Part shown: piece by piece, positions 1 to 10,719 of the stretch
Numbering within the stretch: position 1 is the first letter of the stretch
How the letters are laid out: each line of letters starts with the position of its first letter
Source of the DNA: CADCVW01 sp035644935
Lineage (GTDB): Bacteria > Pseudomonadota > Alphaproteobacteria > Sphingomonadales > Sphingomonadaceae
Direction of reading: 5' to 3'
Length of the DNA: 58,133 nucleotides
Assembly: GCA_035644935.1 (NCBI GenBank)
Contig: DASQNO010000055.1
Span: 1-58,133, forward strand
The notes under the pieces: generated by a model
What the model was told of the DNA's origin: nothing
The model's database searches: none
What the model saw: the letters and a program-made list of their open reading frames with translations, nothing else
Position numbers and translations under genes: made by a program

Positions 1-660
<660 letters not shown>

Positions 661-674
<14 letters not shown>

Positions 675-1085
675 TGGTGTTTCCTTGCCGGGCACGCCAA
701 CGGCGGTCGGCGAGATCGGCGGTCATCGCATCGCGGCGTGACATGACACACGCCCCCAAATCTTTGTCGATGACGGCCTTTGCCGACTTGCGCTCCGCCG
801 CCGGGAGCTTGCGATCGAGGTTGGCCATAAGGCGCGGCTTCAACTCGGTCAGGCAGGTCGCCATCGCGGTGCAGCCGATCGCGTCGATCGCCTTGTCGCC
901 CGTCGACTTCCCGGTGTCGCACAGCATCTTGCCACGCTTCTCGTAAACGCGCGCGCGCCAGGTCTTCAACTTGGAGCCGATCACGACGATTTCGCGCTGG
1001 ACCTCCGCATTTGCGGGGGCTGGCGCGGCCATTTGCTTGGGTAGCCCAATTGGAACCCGCTCCATCGCAATCAGCAGCGCGACGA

Positions 1086-1089
<4 letters not shown>
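661..1089 (-). CDS. Small conserved-looking hypothetical protein inside the suf operon
   Basis: A 142-residue protein that I do not recognise. Its ATG overlaps the sufB stop (ATGA) and its own stop overlaps the start of sufC by 14 nt, so it is translationally coupled on both sides. It starts with a short hydrophobic stretch (MIVALLIAM), then a basic segment (SKLKTWRARVYEKRG). There are four cysteines in the middle and C-terminal parts (MLCDTG, AIGCTAM, ATCLTE, GACVMS), which could bind metal or form disulfides; this is inference. The N-terminus is too short for a confident signal peptide, though a periplasmic location is possible. The codon and base pattern matches its neighbours. A role linked to Fe-S assembly rests on position only. 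Confidence 0.8.
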
Positions 1090-2554
<1,465 letters not shown>

Positions 2555-2558
<4 letters not shown>

Positions 2559-2965
2559 TGGATCTGTCCTGAAAGGCTGGCAAGCGAGACGCCCGCGAGC
2601 GCGCCGCGGACCGCGCGGTTGGCGGCCTGGAGGTGGGGTTTGGAAAGGCACGAGCCTTCCAGCTGGCATTCCGACGCATGGCCTTCGATGCACTTGGTCA
2701 TCGCGATCGGCCCTTCGATCGCCTCGATGATCTCGGCCAGCGTGATCTGGTCCGCTGATTTGGCGAGCAGAAAGCCGCCGCCGGTGCCGCGCGCGGAGGT
2801 CAGCAACCCGGCGCGCACGAGGTGGCCCATCAGCTTCTGCACGGTCGGCAGCGGCACGCCGATCTCACCCGCCAGGCTGGTTGCCGACAGGCGCGCGTGC
2901 GCCGGATGCCGCGCGGCGGCGGACATCGTGACGACGGCGTAATCGGCGAGGGAAGACAGGCGCAT
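2555..2965 (-). CDS. Rrf2-family regulator of the SUF operon (SufR/IscR-like)
   Basis: A 136-residue Rrf2-family transcription factor. The N-terminal winged helix (MRLSSLADYAVVTMSAAAR, then LPTVQKLMGHLVRAGLL) is followed by the wing RGTGGGFLLAKS. A three-cysteine cluster (C at about 92, 100 and 106, in TKCIEGH, ECQLEG and SCLSK) is the usual [2Fe-2S] ligand set in this family. It heads the operon and overlaps sufB by 4 nt, matching the SUF-specific regulators found in alpha- and gammaproteobacteria. By family analogy it would repress suf genes when it carries a cluster; a palindrome 10 nt upstream of its ATG is a candidate operator. Confidence 0.93.
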
Positions 2966-2974
2966 GCGGCTTTC

Positions 2975-2997
2975 AATCGGACGGGTTCGGTCCGATT
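2975..2997. promoter_or_regulatory. Palindrome upstream of the suf operon, candidate operator
   Basis: Perfect 8-bp inverted repeat AATCGGAC / GTCCGATT with a 7-nt spacer, 10 nt upstream of the regulator's ATG. A possible minus-strand -35 TTGAAC (3028-3023) lies farther upstream; the -10 is weak. Autoregulation by the Rrf2 protein is inferred from position. Confidence 0.55.
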
Positions 2998-3067
2998 GCT
3001 ATGTGGCGGCTTATCCGCCGCGGTTCAACAGACAAGCGCTTGTTGCGAGTCGTTAGCGAGTCTGCCG

Positions 3068-3133
3068 TGCCCGTCGTAAGCCGGGGTCCAGTGACACCAT
3101 AGCACGGCTGGGCTCCGGCCTACGCCGGGGCAC
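3068..3133. repeat. Palindromic intergenic repeat (family B)
   Basis: Inverted repeat built on GCCGGGGTCCAG on the left and CTCCGGCCTACGCCGGGG on the right. Related copies occur at 27343, 30618, 53956 and 54072. It lies just 3' of the DUF885 gene, whose stop is 3 nt away, and could act as its terminator. Confidence 0.75.
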
Positions 3134-3135
3134 GA

Positions 3136-5016
3136 TCAAGCCCGCGACGCAACCCAAGCGTCGACGTTCTTCTCCAGGATGTCGAGCGGCACGGCGCCCT
3201 GTAGCAGGATGGTGTCGTGGAAACCGCGGATGTCGAACTTGGGGCCGAGCTTGGCCTCCGCATTCCTGCGCAGCTCCTCGATCTTGAGCTTGCCGACCAT
3301 GTAGGCGGTCGCCTGGCCCGGGTAGACGGCGTAGCGTTCGATTGCCTTGACGATCCCGCCCTTGGCGTCGGCCGAGTTGTCTTCGACATATTTGATGGCG
3401 CGTTCGCGGGTCCAGCGCTTGTGGTGGAGCCCGGTATCGACGACCAGCCGGATGGCTCGGTGGAGTTCGAGCTGGAGCCGGCCGAAGTCGCGGTACGGGT
3501 CGGTGTAGGCGCCCATCTCCTTGCAGAGTTTCTCGGAATAGAGGCCCCAGCCCTCGCCATAGGCGGTGTAGCCGCCGAACTGGCGGAACGGCGGGACCTT
3601 GCCGCCCAGCTCAACGCGAAGCGCGTTCTGGAGGTGGTGGCCGGGAATGCCTTCGTGGCAGAACAGCGCCTCGACCTCGGTGCTCGGCATGTCGTTCATG
3701 TCGTACAGGTTGACGTAGTATGTTCCAGGGCGCGAGCCATCGGGGGCGGGCGCCTGGTAGAAGGCCTTGCCCGCGCTCTTTTCCCGGAAAGGTTCAACGG
3801 CCTTGATCACCAGCGGGCTCTTGGGCAGCGTGCCGAAATACTGCGCGACCTTGGCCTGCAGCGCGCGGTAGGCGATCTGAGATTCGTCGATATATTTCTG
3901 CTTACCCGCGGCGGTGTTCGGGTAGTAGAACTGCCGGCTGTCGCGCATGTGCGCGAAGAACGCCTGCAGGTTGCCCTTGAAACCGACCTGGTTCATGATC
4001 CCGCGCATCTCGCCGTGGATGCGGGCGACCTGGTCGAGACCGAGCTGGTGGATCTGGTCGGCGTTGAGATCGGTGGTCGTGTAGTAGCGCAGCGCGGCGG
4101 CATAGTGTTCCGCGCCCTTGGGGAAGCGCCAGATGCCGTCGTCGGTGCCCGCTGCTTTCTGCTGTTCCTGCATCAAGGCGACGACGCGGGCGTAGGCGGG
4201 CTTGACCTGCGTCACGAGCGCGACGCGGCCGGCCTCGATCAGCCGCGCCTTCTCGGCAGGCGCGATGCCGAGCTTGTTCACCTTTGTCTTCAGGTCGGCA
4301 TAGATGTCGCTGTCGGGACCCGGGCCGAACGGCGCGCCCTTGGTGATGTTGCGGGCGTCGTCGATGACGTAGGGGAAGACCCACTTGGGCGGCAGCACGC
4401 CCAGCGCGGCGCGGGCGCGGGCTTCGGCGATCGCCTGGTCGAGCGAGGCGCCCAAGCCCTGGAGCCGCTGCACATAGGCCTCGGCGTCGGCGAGCGTATC
4501 GACTTTGTGGATGTTGATCAGGAACGCCGGGCCGTCGGCCTGCGCGCCGTTCATCTGGTCGAAGACGTAGCCGTTCTTGCGGAACGGGTAAAGCGCTGCG
4601 CTGCGCTGGATGCCGTTGATGAACAGGTCGTAGGACAGATGGTCTTCGGGCGAGAGGGCGTCGCGGCTCCAGCGCTTCTGCATCTCGTTCATCGCCGCCA
4701 TGTCGAGCGCGCGCGAGCGTTCGGCGGCGGCGTCGGTGAATTCGTCCCAACGGCCGTAATCGGCGTCCTTGATGCCGCGATAGGCCTTGGACAGCGGCGA
4801 CAGCGCGAGCTCGGCTTTGTCATATTCGGCGAAGAAGGCGGCAAGGTCGGCGTTGGGAGCGGCGGGCGTGGCTGGGGTCGCGGCGACGGGGGGCTCGTAC
4901 GCCTCGATCGCGGCGGCGGCGGTGGCGGCGGCGACTTCAAGGTCGCGCTGCGCGGACGGAGCGGCGCAGGCGGCGAGCAGTGCGGTGGTGGCGAGCAGAG
5001 CGTGGCGGATCATCAT
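3136..5016 (-). CDS. DUF885-family lipoprotein, putative metallopeptidase
   Basis: A 626-residue exported protein. The N-terminus is a lipoprotein signal (MMIRHALLATTALLAAC, lipobox Cys at about 17). A low-complexity Ala/Pro linker follows, then a long alpha-helical DUF885 domain. The motif HEGIPGHH (about 454-461) and the downstream GEGWGLYSEKL glutamate resemble a zinc-peptidase site, which is why the family is thought to be peptidase-like; substrates are not established. Two ATGs are adjacent. The second (5013) has GAGGA at the better spacing, so the true protein may be one residue shorter. It is monocistronic, divergent from pyrD, and a palindromic repeat follows its stop. Confidence 0.9.
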   Translation of the reverse strand: MMIRHALLATTALLAACAAPSAQRDLEVAAATAAAAIEAYEPPVAATPATPAAPNADLAAFFAEYDKAELALSPLSKAYRGIKDADYGRWDEFTDAAAERSRALDMAAMNEMQKRWSRDALSPEDHLSYDLFINGIQRSAALYPFRKNGYVFDQMNGAQADGPAFLINIHKVDTLADAEAYVQRLQGLGASLDQAIAEARARAALGVLPPKWVFPYVIDDARNITKGAPFGPGPDSDIYADLKTKVNKLGIAPAEKARLIEAGRVALVTQVKPAYARVVALMQEQQKAAGTDDGIWRFPKGAEHYAAALRYYTTTDLNADQIHQLGLDQVARIHGEMRGIMNQVGFKGNLQAFFAHMRDSRQFYYPNTAAGKQKYIDESQIAYRALQAKVAQYFGTLPKSPLVIKAVEPFREKSAGKAFYQAPAPDGSRPGTYYVNLYDMNDMPSTEVEALFCHEGIPGHHLQNALRVELGGKVPPFRQFGGYTAYGEGWGLYSEKLCKEMGAYTDPYRDFGRLQLELHRAIRLVVDTGLHHKRWTRERAIKYVEDNSADAKGGIVKAIERYAVYPGQATAYMVGKLKIEELRRNAEAKLGPKFDIRGFHDTILLQGAVPLDILEKNVDAWVASRA

Positions 5017-5216
5017 CGGTCCTCAACAGGAGCTTGCGGGCGAAGGCTTGTCGCCCCCCGATGGAACGAGGGAAGCCCGCGCAGTCAGCGCCCCTCGTTT
5101 ACACTCGGGACGAACGGGTTTGGCAATCCCTAGCTTCGCCAGACGACCATGAACGTGGCGTGGCCATGACGAAGGACGCGGGTTGCGGCGGGACTTCGCC
5201 CTGCACTACGTGGGCT

Positions 5217-6251
5217 ATGGCGCTGTTCCCGCTCGTCCGCCCCCTCGCCTTTGCGCTCGATCCAGAGCGCGCGCACCGGGTCACGATCGCGGGACTCAAG
5301 ACCTTGCCCGCGCGCAAGGCGCCGCCCTCGCCCGCTTCGCTGCGCACCAAGGTGATGGGGCTGGACTTCGCCAATCCAGTGGGATTGGCGGCGGGGTTCG
5401 ACAAGGACGCCGAAGTGCCCGGCCAAATGTTGGGACTGGGATTCGGGTTCGTGGAGGTCGGCACGCTGACGCCCCGGCCGCAGGCGGGGAACCCCAGGCC
5501 GCGGCTGTTCCGGCTGGCCGAGGATCGGGCGGTGATCAACCGGCTGGGTTTCAACAATGGCGGCCAGGGGGCGGCGTCGGCGCGCCTGACACGGCGTGCA
5601 CGCAACGGGATCGTCGGCGTAAACGTCGGCGCCAACAAGGACAGTGCCGATCGGATCGCGGACTATGCGGCGGGCGTCAGGGCGATGGGCGCTCATGCGG
5701 ACTATCTGACGATCAACATATCGTCCCCCAACACGCCGGGGCTGCGCGCACTGCAGGACGAAGGCGCGCTGGACGCGCTGCTGGCCGAGGTGATGGCGGC
5801 GCGGGGGGAGACGGGGCCGCCCGTGGCGCTCAAGGTCGCGCCGGACCTGACGCCGGCGGAGATCGATGCGGTGGTCAAGGTCGCCATGGCGCACTGGGTG
5901 GACGCGCTGCTGGTGGGCAACACGACCGTCTCCCGGCCGCCGCTGAAGTCGCGCGGCGCAACTGAGGCGGGGGGATTGTCGGGAGCGCCGCTGGCCCGGC
6001 TGGCGCAGGCGCAGCTGGAGGCGTTCCGGTCGGCCAGCGGCGGCGCCATCGCACTGATCGCGGCCGGCGGGATCGCATCCGGCGCGGACGCCTATGCGCG
6101 CATCCGGGCGGGGGCGAGCCTCCTGCAGCTCTACACCGCCCTGATCTATAACGGGCCTGGGGTGGCGCGGCGGATCGTGCGGGAATTGGCGGAACTGCTG
6201 GCGCGCGACGGGTTCCAGCGCGTGGATGACGCGGTGGGGAAAGCGGGTTAG
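5217..6251 (+). CDS. pyrD: Dihydroorotate dehydrogenase (quinone), class 2
   Basis: PyrD oxidises dihydroorotate to orotate in pyrimidine synthesis, passing electrons to membrane quinone. The 344-residue length matches class 2 enzymes (E. coli 336). Recognisable segments: the N-terminal membrane helix region ending DPERAHR, NPVGLAAGFDKDA (FMN site), GFVEVGTLTPRPQ, NRLGFNNGG, the catalytic-loop region NISSPNTPGLR with its serine, and GGIASGADAY for phosphate binding. The start at 5217 (MALFPLVRPLAFAL) fits the family; in-frame starts at 5166 and earlier would add residues without homology and I see no good ribosome site for them. The downstream gamma-glutamyltransferase begins 9 nt after the stop. 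Confidence 0.95.
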   Translation: MALFPLVRPLAFALDPERAHRVTIAGLKTLPARKAPPSPASLRTKVMGLDFANPVGLAAGFDKDAEVPGQMLGLGFGFVEVGTLTPRPQAGNPRPRLFRLAEDRAVINRLGFNNGGQGAASARLTRRARNGIVGVNVGANKDSADRIADYAAGVRAMGAHADYLTINISSPNTPGLRALQDEGALDALLAEVMAARGETGPPVALKVAPDLTPAEIDAVVKVAMAHWVDALLVGNTTVSRPPLKSRGATEAGGLSGAPLARLAQAQLEAFRSASGGAIALIAAGGIASGADAYARIRAGASLLQLYTALIYNGPGVARRIVRELAELLARDGFQRVDDAVGKAG

Positions 6252-6260
6252 ACCCGCACG

Positions 6261-7976
6261 ATGAACCGACTGCTTGCCCGCACCCTTGCGCCTTGGGCCG
6301 CGCTCCTGGCGCTGACCTCCTGCGCACCCACGGCGGTCGAGCGGGCTCCAGTTGCAAGCCCGGAGGCGCGCGGCGTGGTGTCGGCGGCCGATCCGCGCGC
6401 GGCGGAGGCCGGGCGGTCGATCCTGGCGGCGGGCGGCAGCGCGGCGGACGCGGCGATCGCCACCGCCATCGCGCTGACCGTGGTGGAGCCGCAGTCTTCG
6501 GGCATCGGGGGCGGCGGGTTCCTGGTGTACCATGACGTTTCGAAGGGGCTCACGAGCTATGACGGGCGGGAGGAAGCGCCGTCGGCGGCGCGGCCGGACC
6601 TGTTTCTGGACGCCAGCGGCAAGCCGCGCGCGGGCGGCGAGGCGTCCATAGGCGGACAGGCGGTGGGCGTTCCCGGCAATATCCGCATGTTCGCGATGGC
6701 GCACGGGCGGCACGGTCGCCTGCCGTGGGCGCGCCTGTTCGAGCCGGCAATCCGGCTGGCGCGCGACGGCTTTGTCGTCACGCCGCGCATGGCGCGCATG
6801 GTGGAAGGCCGCACCGAAGCCGCGCGGTTGACGCCATGGGGCCGCGCCACCTTCTTCGGCGCCGGCGAGAGCGCCAAGCCCGCGGGAACGGTTGTGCGCA
6901 ATCCGGAACTGGCGCGCCTGCTGGAGGGCGTCGCGGCGCGCGGAGCCGATTGGTACTATACGGGGCCGCCGGCGCAGGCGCTGGTGCGCACGGTCACCAC
7001 GACGCGCGTCAATCCGTCTTCAATGACGCTGGGCGACGTCGCGACCTATGACGCCAAGCAGCGTGAGGTGTTGTGCGGCGCGTATCGCGGGCACCGCATC
7101 TGCGGCATGGGGCCGCCGTCGTCGGGCGGAACAACCGTGTTCGCGATTTTGAAGCAGCTCGAGCGCTTCGACCTTGCCGCGATGGGACCGAACAGCCCGG
7201 AGGCATGGCACCTGATCGCGGAATCGATGCGGCTCGCCTATGCCGACCGCAACGCGTTCATCGGCGATCCCGAATATACGCGCGTGCCGGTGCGCGGCAT
7301 GATGGACCCAGCCTATCTGGCTAGCCGGTCGCAGCTTATTCGGCGCGATCGGGCCTTGGCGCAGGTCGCGGCCGGGACGCCGCCGGGGGCTCCCCGCGTC
7401 ACGTCGGCGATACCGGGCGAAGTGGCCGGCACGTCGCACATGGTTGCGACCGACCGCTTCGGGAATGTCGCCACGCTGACCTCGACGATCGAGGCGCCGT
7501 GGGGGTCGGGGCTGACCGTCGACGGCTACTACCTCAACAACGAAATGACCGACTTCAGCTTCGCGCCGACGCAGAACGGCGCCCCCGTCGCCAACCGCGT
7601 GGAAGGCGGCAAGCGGCCGCTGAGTTCGATGTCGCCGACGATCGTCTACGGACCCGACGGGCGGGTGCGGCTCGCGGTGGGCGCGGCGGGCGGGCCGACG
7701 ATCATCATGCAGGTGGCCAAGGCGATCATCGGCGTGGTGGACTGGCGCATGAGCGCGCAAGCGGCGATCGCCGCGCCCGGCATGTGGATCCGCGGCGAGC
7801 GCATTTTTGTTGAGGAAGGCACGCCGTTGGCGGCGATGGTGCCGCGGCTGACGGCGATGGGGCACCGGGTCGCGGCCGCGCCGCCGCCGTTCAAGGGCAA
7901 TGCGATCGAGCGCGTCGGCGGGCGATGGGTCGGCGCGGCGGACCCTCGCAGCGAGGGCGTGGCCGTTGCGGAGTAG
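6261..7976 (+). CDS. ggt: Gamma-glutamyltransferase, lipoprotein
   Basis: GGT hydrolyses or transfers the gamma-glutamyl group of glutathione and related peptides. The 571-residue precursor has a lipoprotein signal with lipobox Cys21 (LALTSC), so it should be membrane-anchored in the periplasm. The large-subunit marker SSGIGGGGF is near 79-87. The autoprocessing nucleophile is Thr391 in VAGTSHMVA, the same number as in E. coli GGT; the small subunit then contains TSTIEAPWGSGL, RPLSSMSPT and the oxyanion-type segment GAAGGPTI. It lies 9 nt behind pyrD, probably cotranscribed, and is followed by a palindromic repeat before the acyl-CoA synthetase. Confidence 0.95.
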   Translation: MNRLLARTLAPWAALLALTSCAPTAVERAPVASPEARGVVSAADPRAAEAGRSILAAGGSAADAAIATAIALTVVEPQSSGIGGGGFLVYHDVSKGLTSYDGREEAPSAARPDLFLDASGKPRAGGEASIGGQAVGVPGNIRMFAMAHGRHGRLPWARLFEPAIRLARDGFVVTPRMARMVEGRTEAARLTPWGRATFFGAGESAKPAGTVVRNPELARLLEGVAARGADWYYTGPPAQALVRTVTTTRVNPSSMTLGDVATYDAKQREVLCGAYRGHRICGMGPPSSGGTTVFAILKQLERFDLAAMGPNSPEAWHLIAESMRLAYADRNAFIGDPEYTRVPVRGMMDPAYLASRSQLIRRDRALAQVAAGTPPGAPRVTSAIPGEVAGTSHMVATDRFGNVATLTSTIEAPWGSGLTVDGYYLNNEMTDFSFAPTQNGAPVANRVEGGKRPLSSMSPTIVYGPDGRVRLAVGAAGGPTIIMQVAKAIIGVVDWRMSAQAAIAAPGMWIRGERIFVEEGTPLAAMVPRLTAMGHRVAAAPPPFKGNAIERVGGRWVGAADPRSEGVAVAE

Positions 7977-7985
7977 CGCGTCTTC

Positions 7986-8069
7986 CCAGTGTATTCTGGG
8001 ATCTCGGCGGGTGAAGAAAGCGGCGTCCGATCTCGCTGAGATCCCGGCCTCCGCCGCGATGACGGTGTA
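7986..8069. repeat. Palindromic intergenic repeat (family D)
   Basis: Inverted repeat with TGGGATCTCGGCG on the left and CGCTGAGATCCCGGC on the right. A second copy is at 38063. It lies between ggt and the acyl-CoA synthetase, both on the plus strand, so it is probably transcribed within that unit. Confidence 0.75.
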
Positions 8070-8080
8070 GCGGAGAACCA

Positions 8081-9856
8081 ATGCGCAAGTTCGAGCACTT
8101 CCCCAACCTCGTCACCATGTTCTTCACCCGCGCGCGGGAGCGGGGGGATGCGCCGTTCCTGTCGCGCAAGGTCGACGGGCAATGGCGGCACACGAGCTGG
8201 CGCGAGGCGGCGCAGCAGGTGGCGTGCCTTTCGGACGGTTTGAAGAAACTGGGGCTGGAGCCCGGCGACCGCGTCATGCTGGTTAGCGAGAACCGCCCCG
8301 AATGGTGCACCGCGGACCTAGCCATCATGGCGGGCGGGTTCGTGACCGTTCCGACCTACATCACCAACACGTCGCGCGACCACGAACACATCCTGTCCAA
8401 CAGCGGCGCCAAGGCGGTGATCGTGTCCACCGCCAAGCTGGCGCGCACGTTGCTGCCCGCGGTGATGCGCACGACCGAGTGCAACGACATCATCGGCATC
8501 GAGGACCTGCGTGTGGGCCAGGCGGGCGATGCGCGCTACCACCACTGGCGCGACCTGATCCGGGGCGAGAACGGCGATATCGCGACCTGTGCGGAAGAAG
8601 CCGCGAAGATGCGTCGCGAGGACCTCGCCTGCATCATCTACACGTCCGGGACCGGCGGCGCGCCGCGCGGCGTGCGCCAGCACCACGGCGCCATCCTGCA
8701 CAACGTCGCCGGCTGCATCGCCATCCTGTCGGAGGACTTCGGGTGGGGCGACGAGGTCTTCCTGTCGTTCCTGCCGACGAGCCACGCCTACGAACATAGC
8801 GGCGGTCAGTTCTTCCCCATCGGGCTCGGCGGGCAGATCTGCTACGCCGAGAGCCTCGAAAAGCTCGCCGCCAATATCGAGGAAGTGCGCCCGACGATGA
8901 TGGTCGTCGTGCCGAGGCTATTCGAGGTGCTGCGCGCGCGCATCCTCAAGGCAATCCAGAAGCAGGGGAAACTGTCCAATTACCTGCTGGACCGGGCGCT
9001 GGCGATCGGCGCGCGCAAGGCGTCGGGCGAGACGACGATCCTGGACAAGCCGATGGACCTGATTCTCGGCCGGACGCTCCGCCCCAAGATCGGCAAGCGG
9101 TTCGGCGGGCGGTTGAAGGCGTTCGTTTCGGGCGGCGCGCCGCTCAATGCGGAGGTCGGCACGTTCTTCGACGCGCTGGGGCTCACCGTGCTGCAGGGCT
9201 ACGGGCAGACGGAGGCGGGGCCGGTGATCAGCTGCAACCGGCCGCGCGTGGGCATCCGCATGGATTCGGTTGGACCGCCGCTGGACAACACCGAAGTGCG
9301 GATCGCCGATGACGGCGAGATCATGGTGCGGGGCGAGCTGGTCATGCACGGCTATTGGCGCGCGGAGGCGGAAAGCGCGCGCGTGCTGCAGAACGGCTGG
9401 CTGCTGACGGGGGATGTCGGGCATATCGACAGCCAGGGCCGCATCGTCATCACCGATCGCAAGAAGGACCTAATCGTCAACGACAAGGGCGACAATGTCG
9501 CGCCGCAGCGGGTCGAAGGCATGCTGACGCTTGAGCCCGAGATCCTGCAGGCAATGGTGGCGGGCGACAAACGACCCTATCTGGTGGGGGTCGTCGTCCC
9601 TGATCCCGAATGGGTCGCGGAGTGGAAGGCCGCAACTGGCGCGGACGAGATGGACCCGGCGTTCGCCCGCGCGCTGATGGCGGCGGTGGACCGCGTCAAC
9701 GCCGGGCTGTCGACGACGGAAAAAGTCCGCCGCATCATCGTCGCGGATGAGCCGTTCGCCATTGAGAACGAGCAGCTGACGCCGTCTATGAAGATACGAC
9801 GGCACGTCATCCGGACGTCGTATGGCGAGCGGCTGGACGCGCTTTACAAAAAGTAA
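8081..9856 (+). CDS. AMP-dependent long-chain acyl-CoA synthetase
   Basis: A 591-residue adenylate-forming enzyme that would activate a fatty acid (or similar carboxylic acid) to its CoA thioester through an acyl-AMP. Signature A3 is IIYTSGTGGAPRG (about 185-197), A5 is GYGQTEAGPV, and A7-A8 is TGDVGHIDSQGRIVITDRKK followed by the VNDKGDNVAPQ region. The G-x-G-G form TGGAPRG in place of TG-x-PKG is typical of the FACL/ACSBG-like branch. No signal peptide is present, so it should be cytoplasmic or peripherally membrane-bound. It ends 3 nt before the convergent lipoprotein gene. The exact chain-length preference cannot be read from sequence. Confidence 0.92.
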   Translation: MRKFEHFPNLVTMFFTRARERGDAPFLSRKVDGQWRHTSWREAAQQVACLSDGLKKLGLEPGDRVMLVSENRPEWCTADLAIMAGGFVTVPTYITNTSRDHEHILSNSGAKAVIVSTAKLARTLLPAVMRTTECNDIIGIEDLRVGQAGDARYHHWRDLIRGENGDIATCAEEAAKMRREDLACIIYTSGTGGAPRGVRQHHGAILHNVAGCIAILSEDFGWGDEVFLSFLPTSHAYEHSGGQFFPIGLGGQICYAESLEKLAANIEEVRPTMMVVVPRLFEVLRARILKAIQKQGKLSNYLLDRALAIGARKASGETTILDKPMDLILGRTLRPKIGKRFGGRLKAFVSGGAPLNAEVGTFFDALGLTVLQGYGQTEAGPVISCNRPRVGIRMDSVGPPLDNTEVRIADDGEIMVRGELVMHGYWRAEAESARVLQNGWLLTGDVGHIDSQGRIVITDRKKDLIVNDKGDNVAPQRVEGMLTLEPEILQAMVAGDKRPYLVGVVVPDPEWVAEWKAATGADEMDPAFARALMAAVDRVNAGLSTTEKVRRIIVADEPFAIENEQLTPSMKIRRHVIRTSYGERLDALYKK

Positions 9857-9859
9857 GTG

Positions 9860-10264
9860 CTAGCGGCTCGGGCGACGGTACTCGTTAAAACTGCCGAACG
9901 AGCACGCACCGTTGCTGAACCCGGTTCCGGCTTCCCGAACCTGGAAAATCTCGCCACTGCAAAGGCTCGGACCCGTCGTACGCCTGATTAACGTCGACCC
10001 CGATTCGAGGCCCGGACAGCCCCCGGGAATTTCGTTGCGGTAGACCCTGCCTGGGCTAACGGGAAAAAGGATCGTCCGTTCGTCGATGACCGTCTGGCGC
10101 GTCGCGTCGCGCTGGGAAATGCACGACTGTGTGCCGACGGCAACCTTGCCGGCCAGCAGCTGAGTTAGCCGCGTTTCCGCCCTAGCGTTGCGAACCGGTT
10201 CGGTCGCGACCCCGGCGCTGCAGCCAGCGAGGAGCAGAGGCACGAGCAGCCAGGCTTTGGTCAT
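9860..10264 (-). CDS. Small putative lipoprotein, paralogue of the adjacent upstream gene
   Basis: A 134-residue secreted protein, family unknown to me. A type II signal is clear: MTKAWLLVPLLLAGC with Cys15. The mature part has about five further cysteines and motifs shared with its upstream neighbour: ETRLTQLLAGKVA, TILF near the centre, YRNEIPGGCPGLESG, LCSGEIFQV, GACSFGSF and a C-terminal YRRPSR. These blocks align in the same order with 10268..10690, so the two genes are a tandem duplication. The gap between them is 3 nt, so they are one transcription unit. The conserved cysteines suggest disulfides in the periplasm. No function is proposed. Confidence 0.85.
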   Translation of the reverse strand: MTKAWLLVPLLLAGCSAGVATEPVRNARAETRLTQLLAGKVAVGTQSCISQRDATRQTVIDERTILFPVSPGRVYRNEIPGGCPGLESGSTLIRRTTGPSLCSGEIFQVREAGTGFSNGACSFGSFNEYRRPSR

Positions 10265-10267
10265 GGG

Positions 10268-10690
10268 TCAGGAGCCTTGCGGGTTCGCGCGGCTGTTTGG
10301 CCGCGTGTAGGGGATGAAATCCGAGAATGCGCAGCTGCCGACGCTGTTGCCGGTGGTCTGATCCAGCACGCGGATGATGTCGCCGCGACAATAATCGCCG
10401 CCGAAAGACGTGACTAGGAGCGTGCGCGAGCTGTCCAGCCCCGTGCACCCGCCCTCGGGATCGTTGCGGAAGACCAGATCGCGGCCATTCTTGTACAGGA
10501 TCGTGCCTCGATCGATGATCTCCTGATCGTTGCGGCGGGTCGCGGACATGCAGCGTTGCGGCGGTCCGGCAACCAAGCCGTCGAGCGCCTCCGTCAGCCG
10601 CGTCTGCGCGCGTTCGGTACGCGGCGGTTCCGCGCCCAATTGGCTGCACGCAGCCATGGCGGGAAGCAGAAACAGTGACAGGGTTCTCAC
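10268..10690 (-). CDS. Small putative lipoprotein, first of a tandem paralogous pair
   Basis: A 140-residue exported protein. Its signal MRTLSLFLLPAMAAC places a lipidated Cys at 15. The mature region shares with the downstream paralogue: QTRLTEALDGLVAG, a CMSATRRNDQEIIDRGTI segment, FRNDPEGGCTGLDSS, YCRGDIIRV, GSCAFSDF and YTRPNS. The cysteine spacing is conserved, which argues that both copies fold alike and are under selection. It starts 29 nt downstream of the gloB stop on the same strand, so it may be transcribed from the gloAB unit. I recognise no characterised relative. Confidence 0.85.
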   Translation of the reverse strand: MRTLSLFLLPAMAACSQLGAEPPRTERAQTRLTEALDGLVAGPPQRCMSATRRNDQEIIDRGTILYKNGRDLVFRNDPEGGCTGLDSSRTLLVTSFGGDYCRGDIIRVLDQTTGNSVGSCAFSDFIPYTRPNSRANPQGS

Positions 10691-10719
10691 GTTGCGAGTC
10701 TCACGGGTTGCTCAACGCA

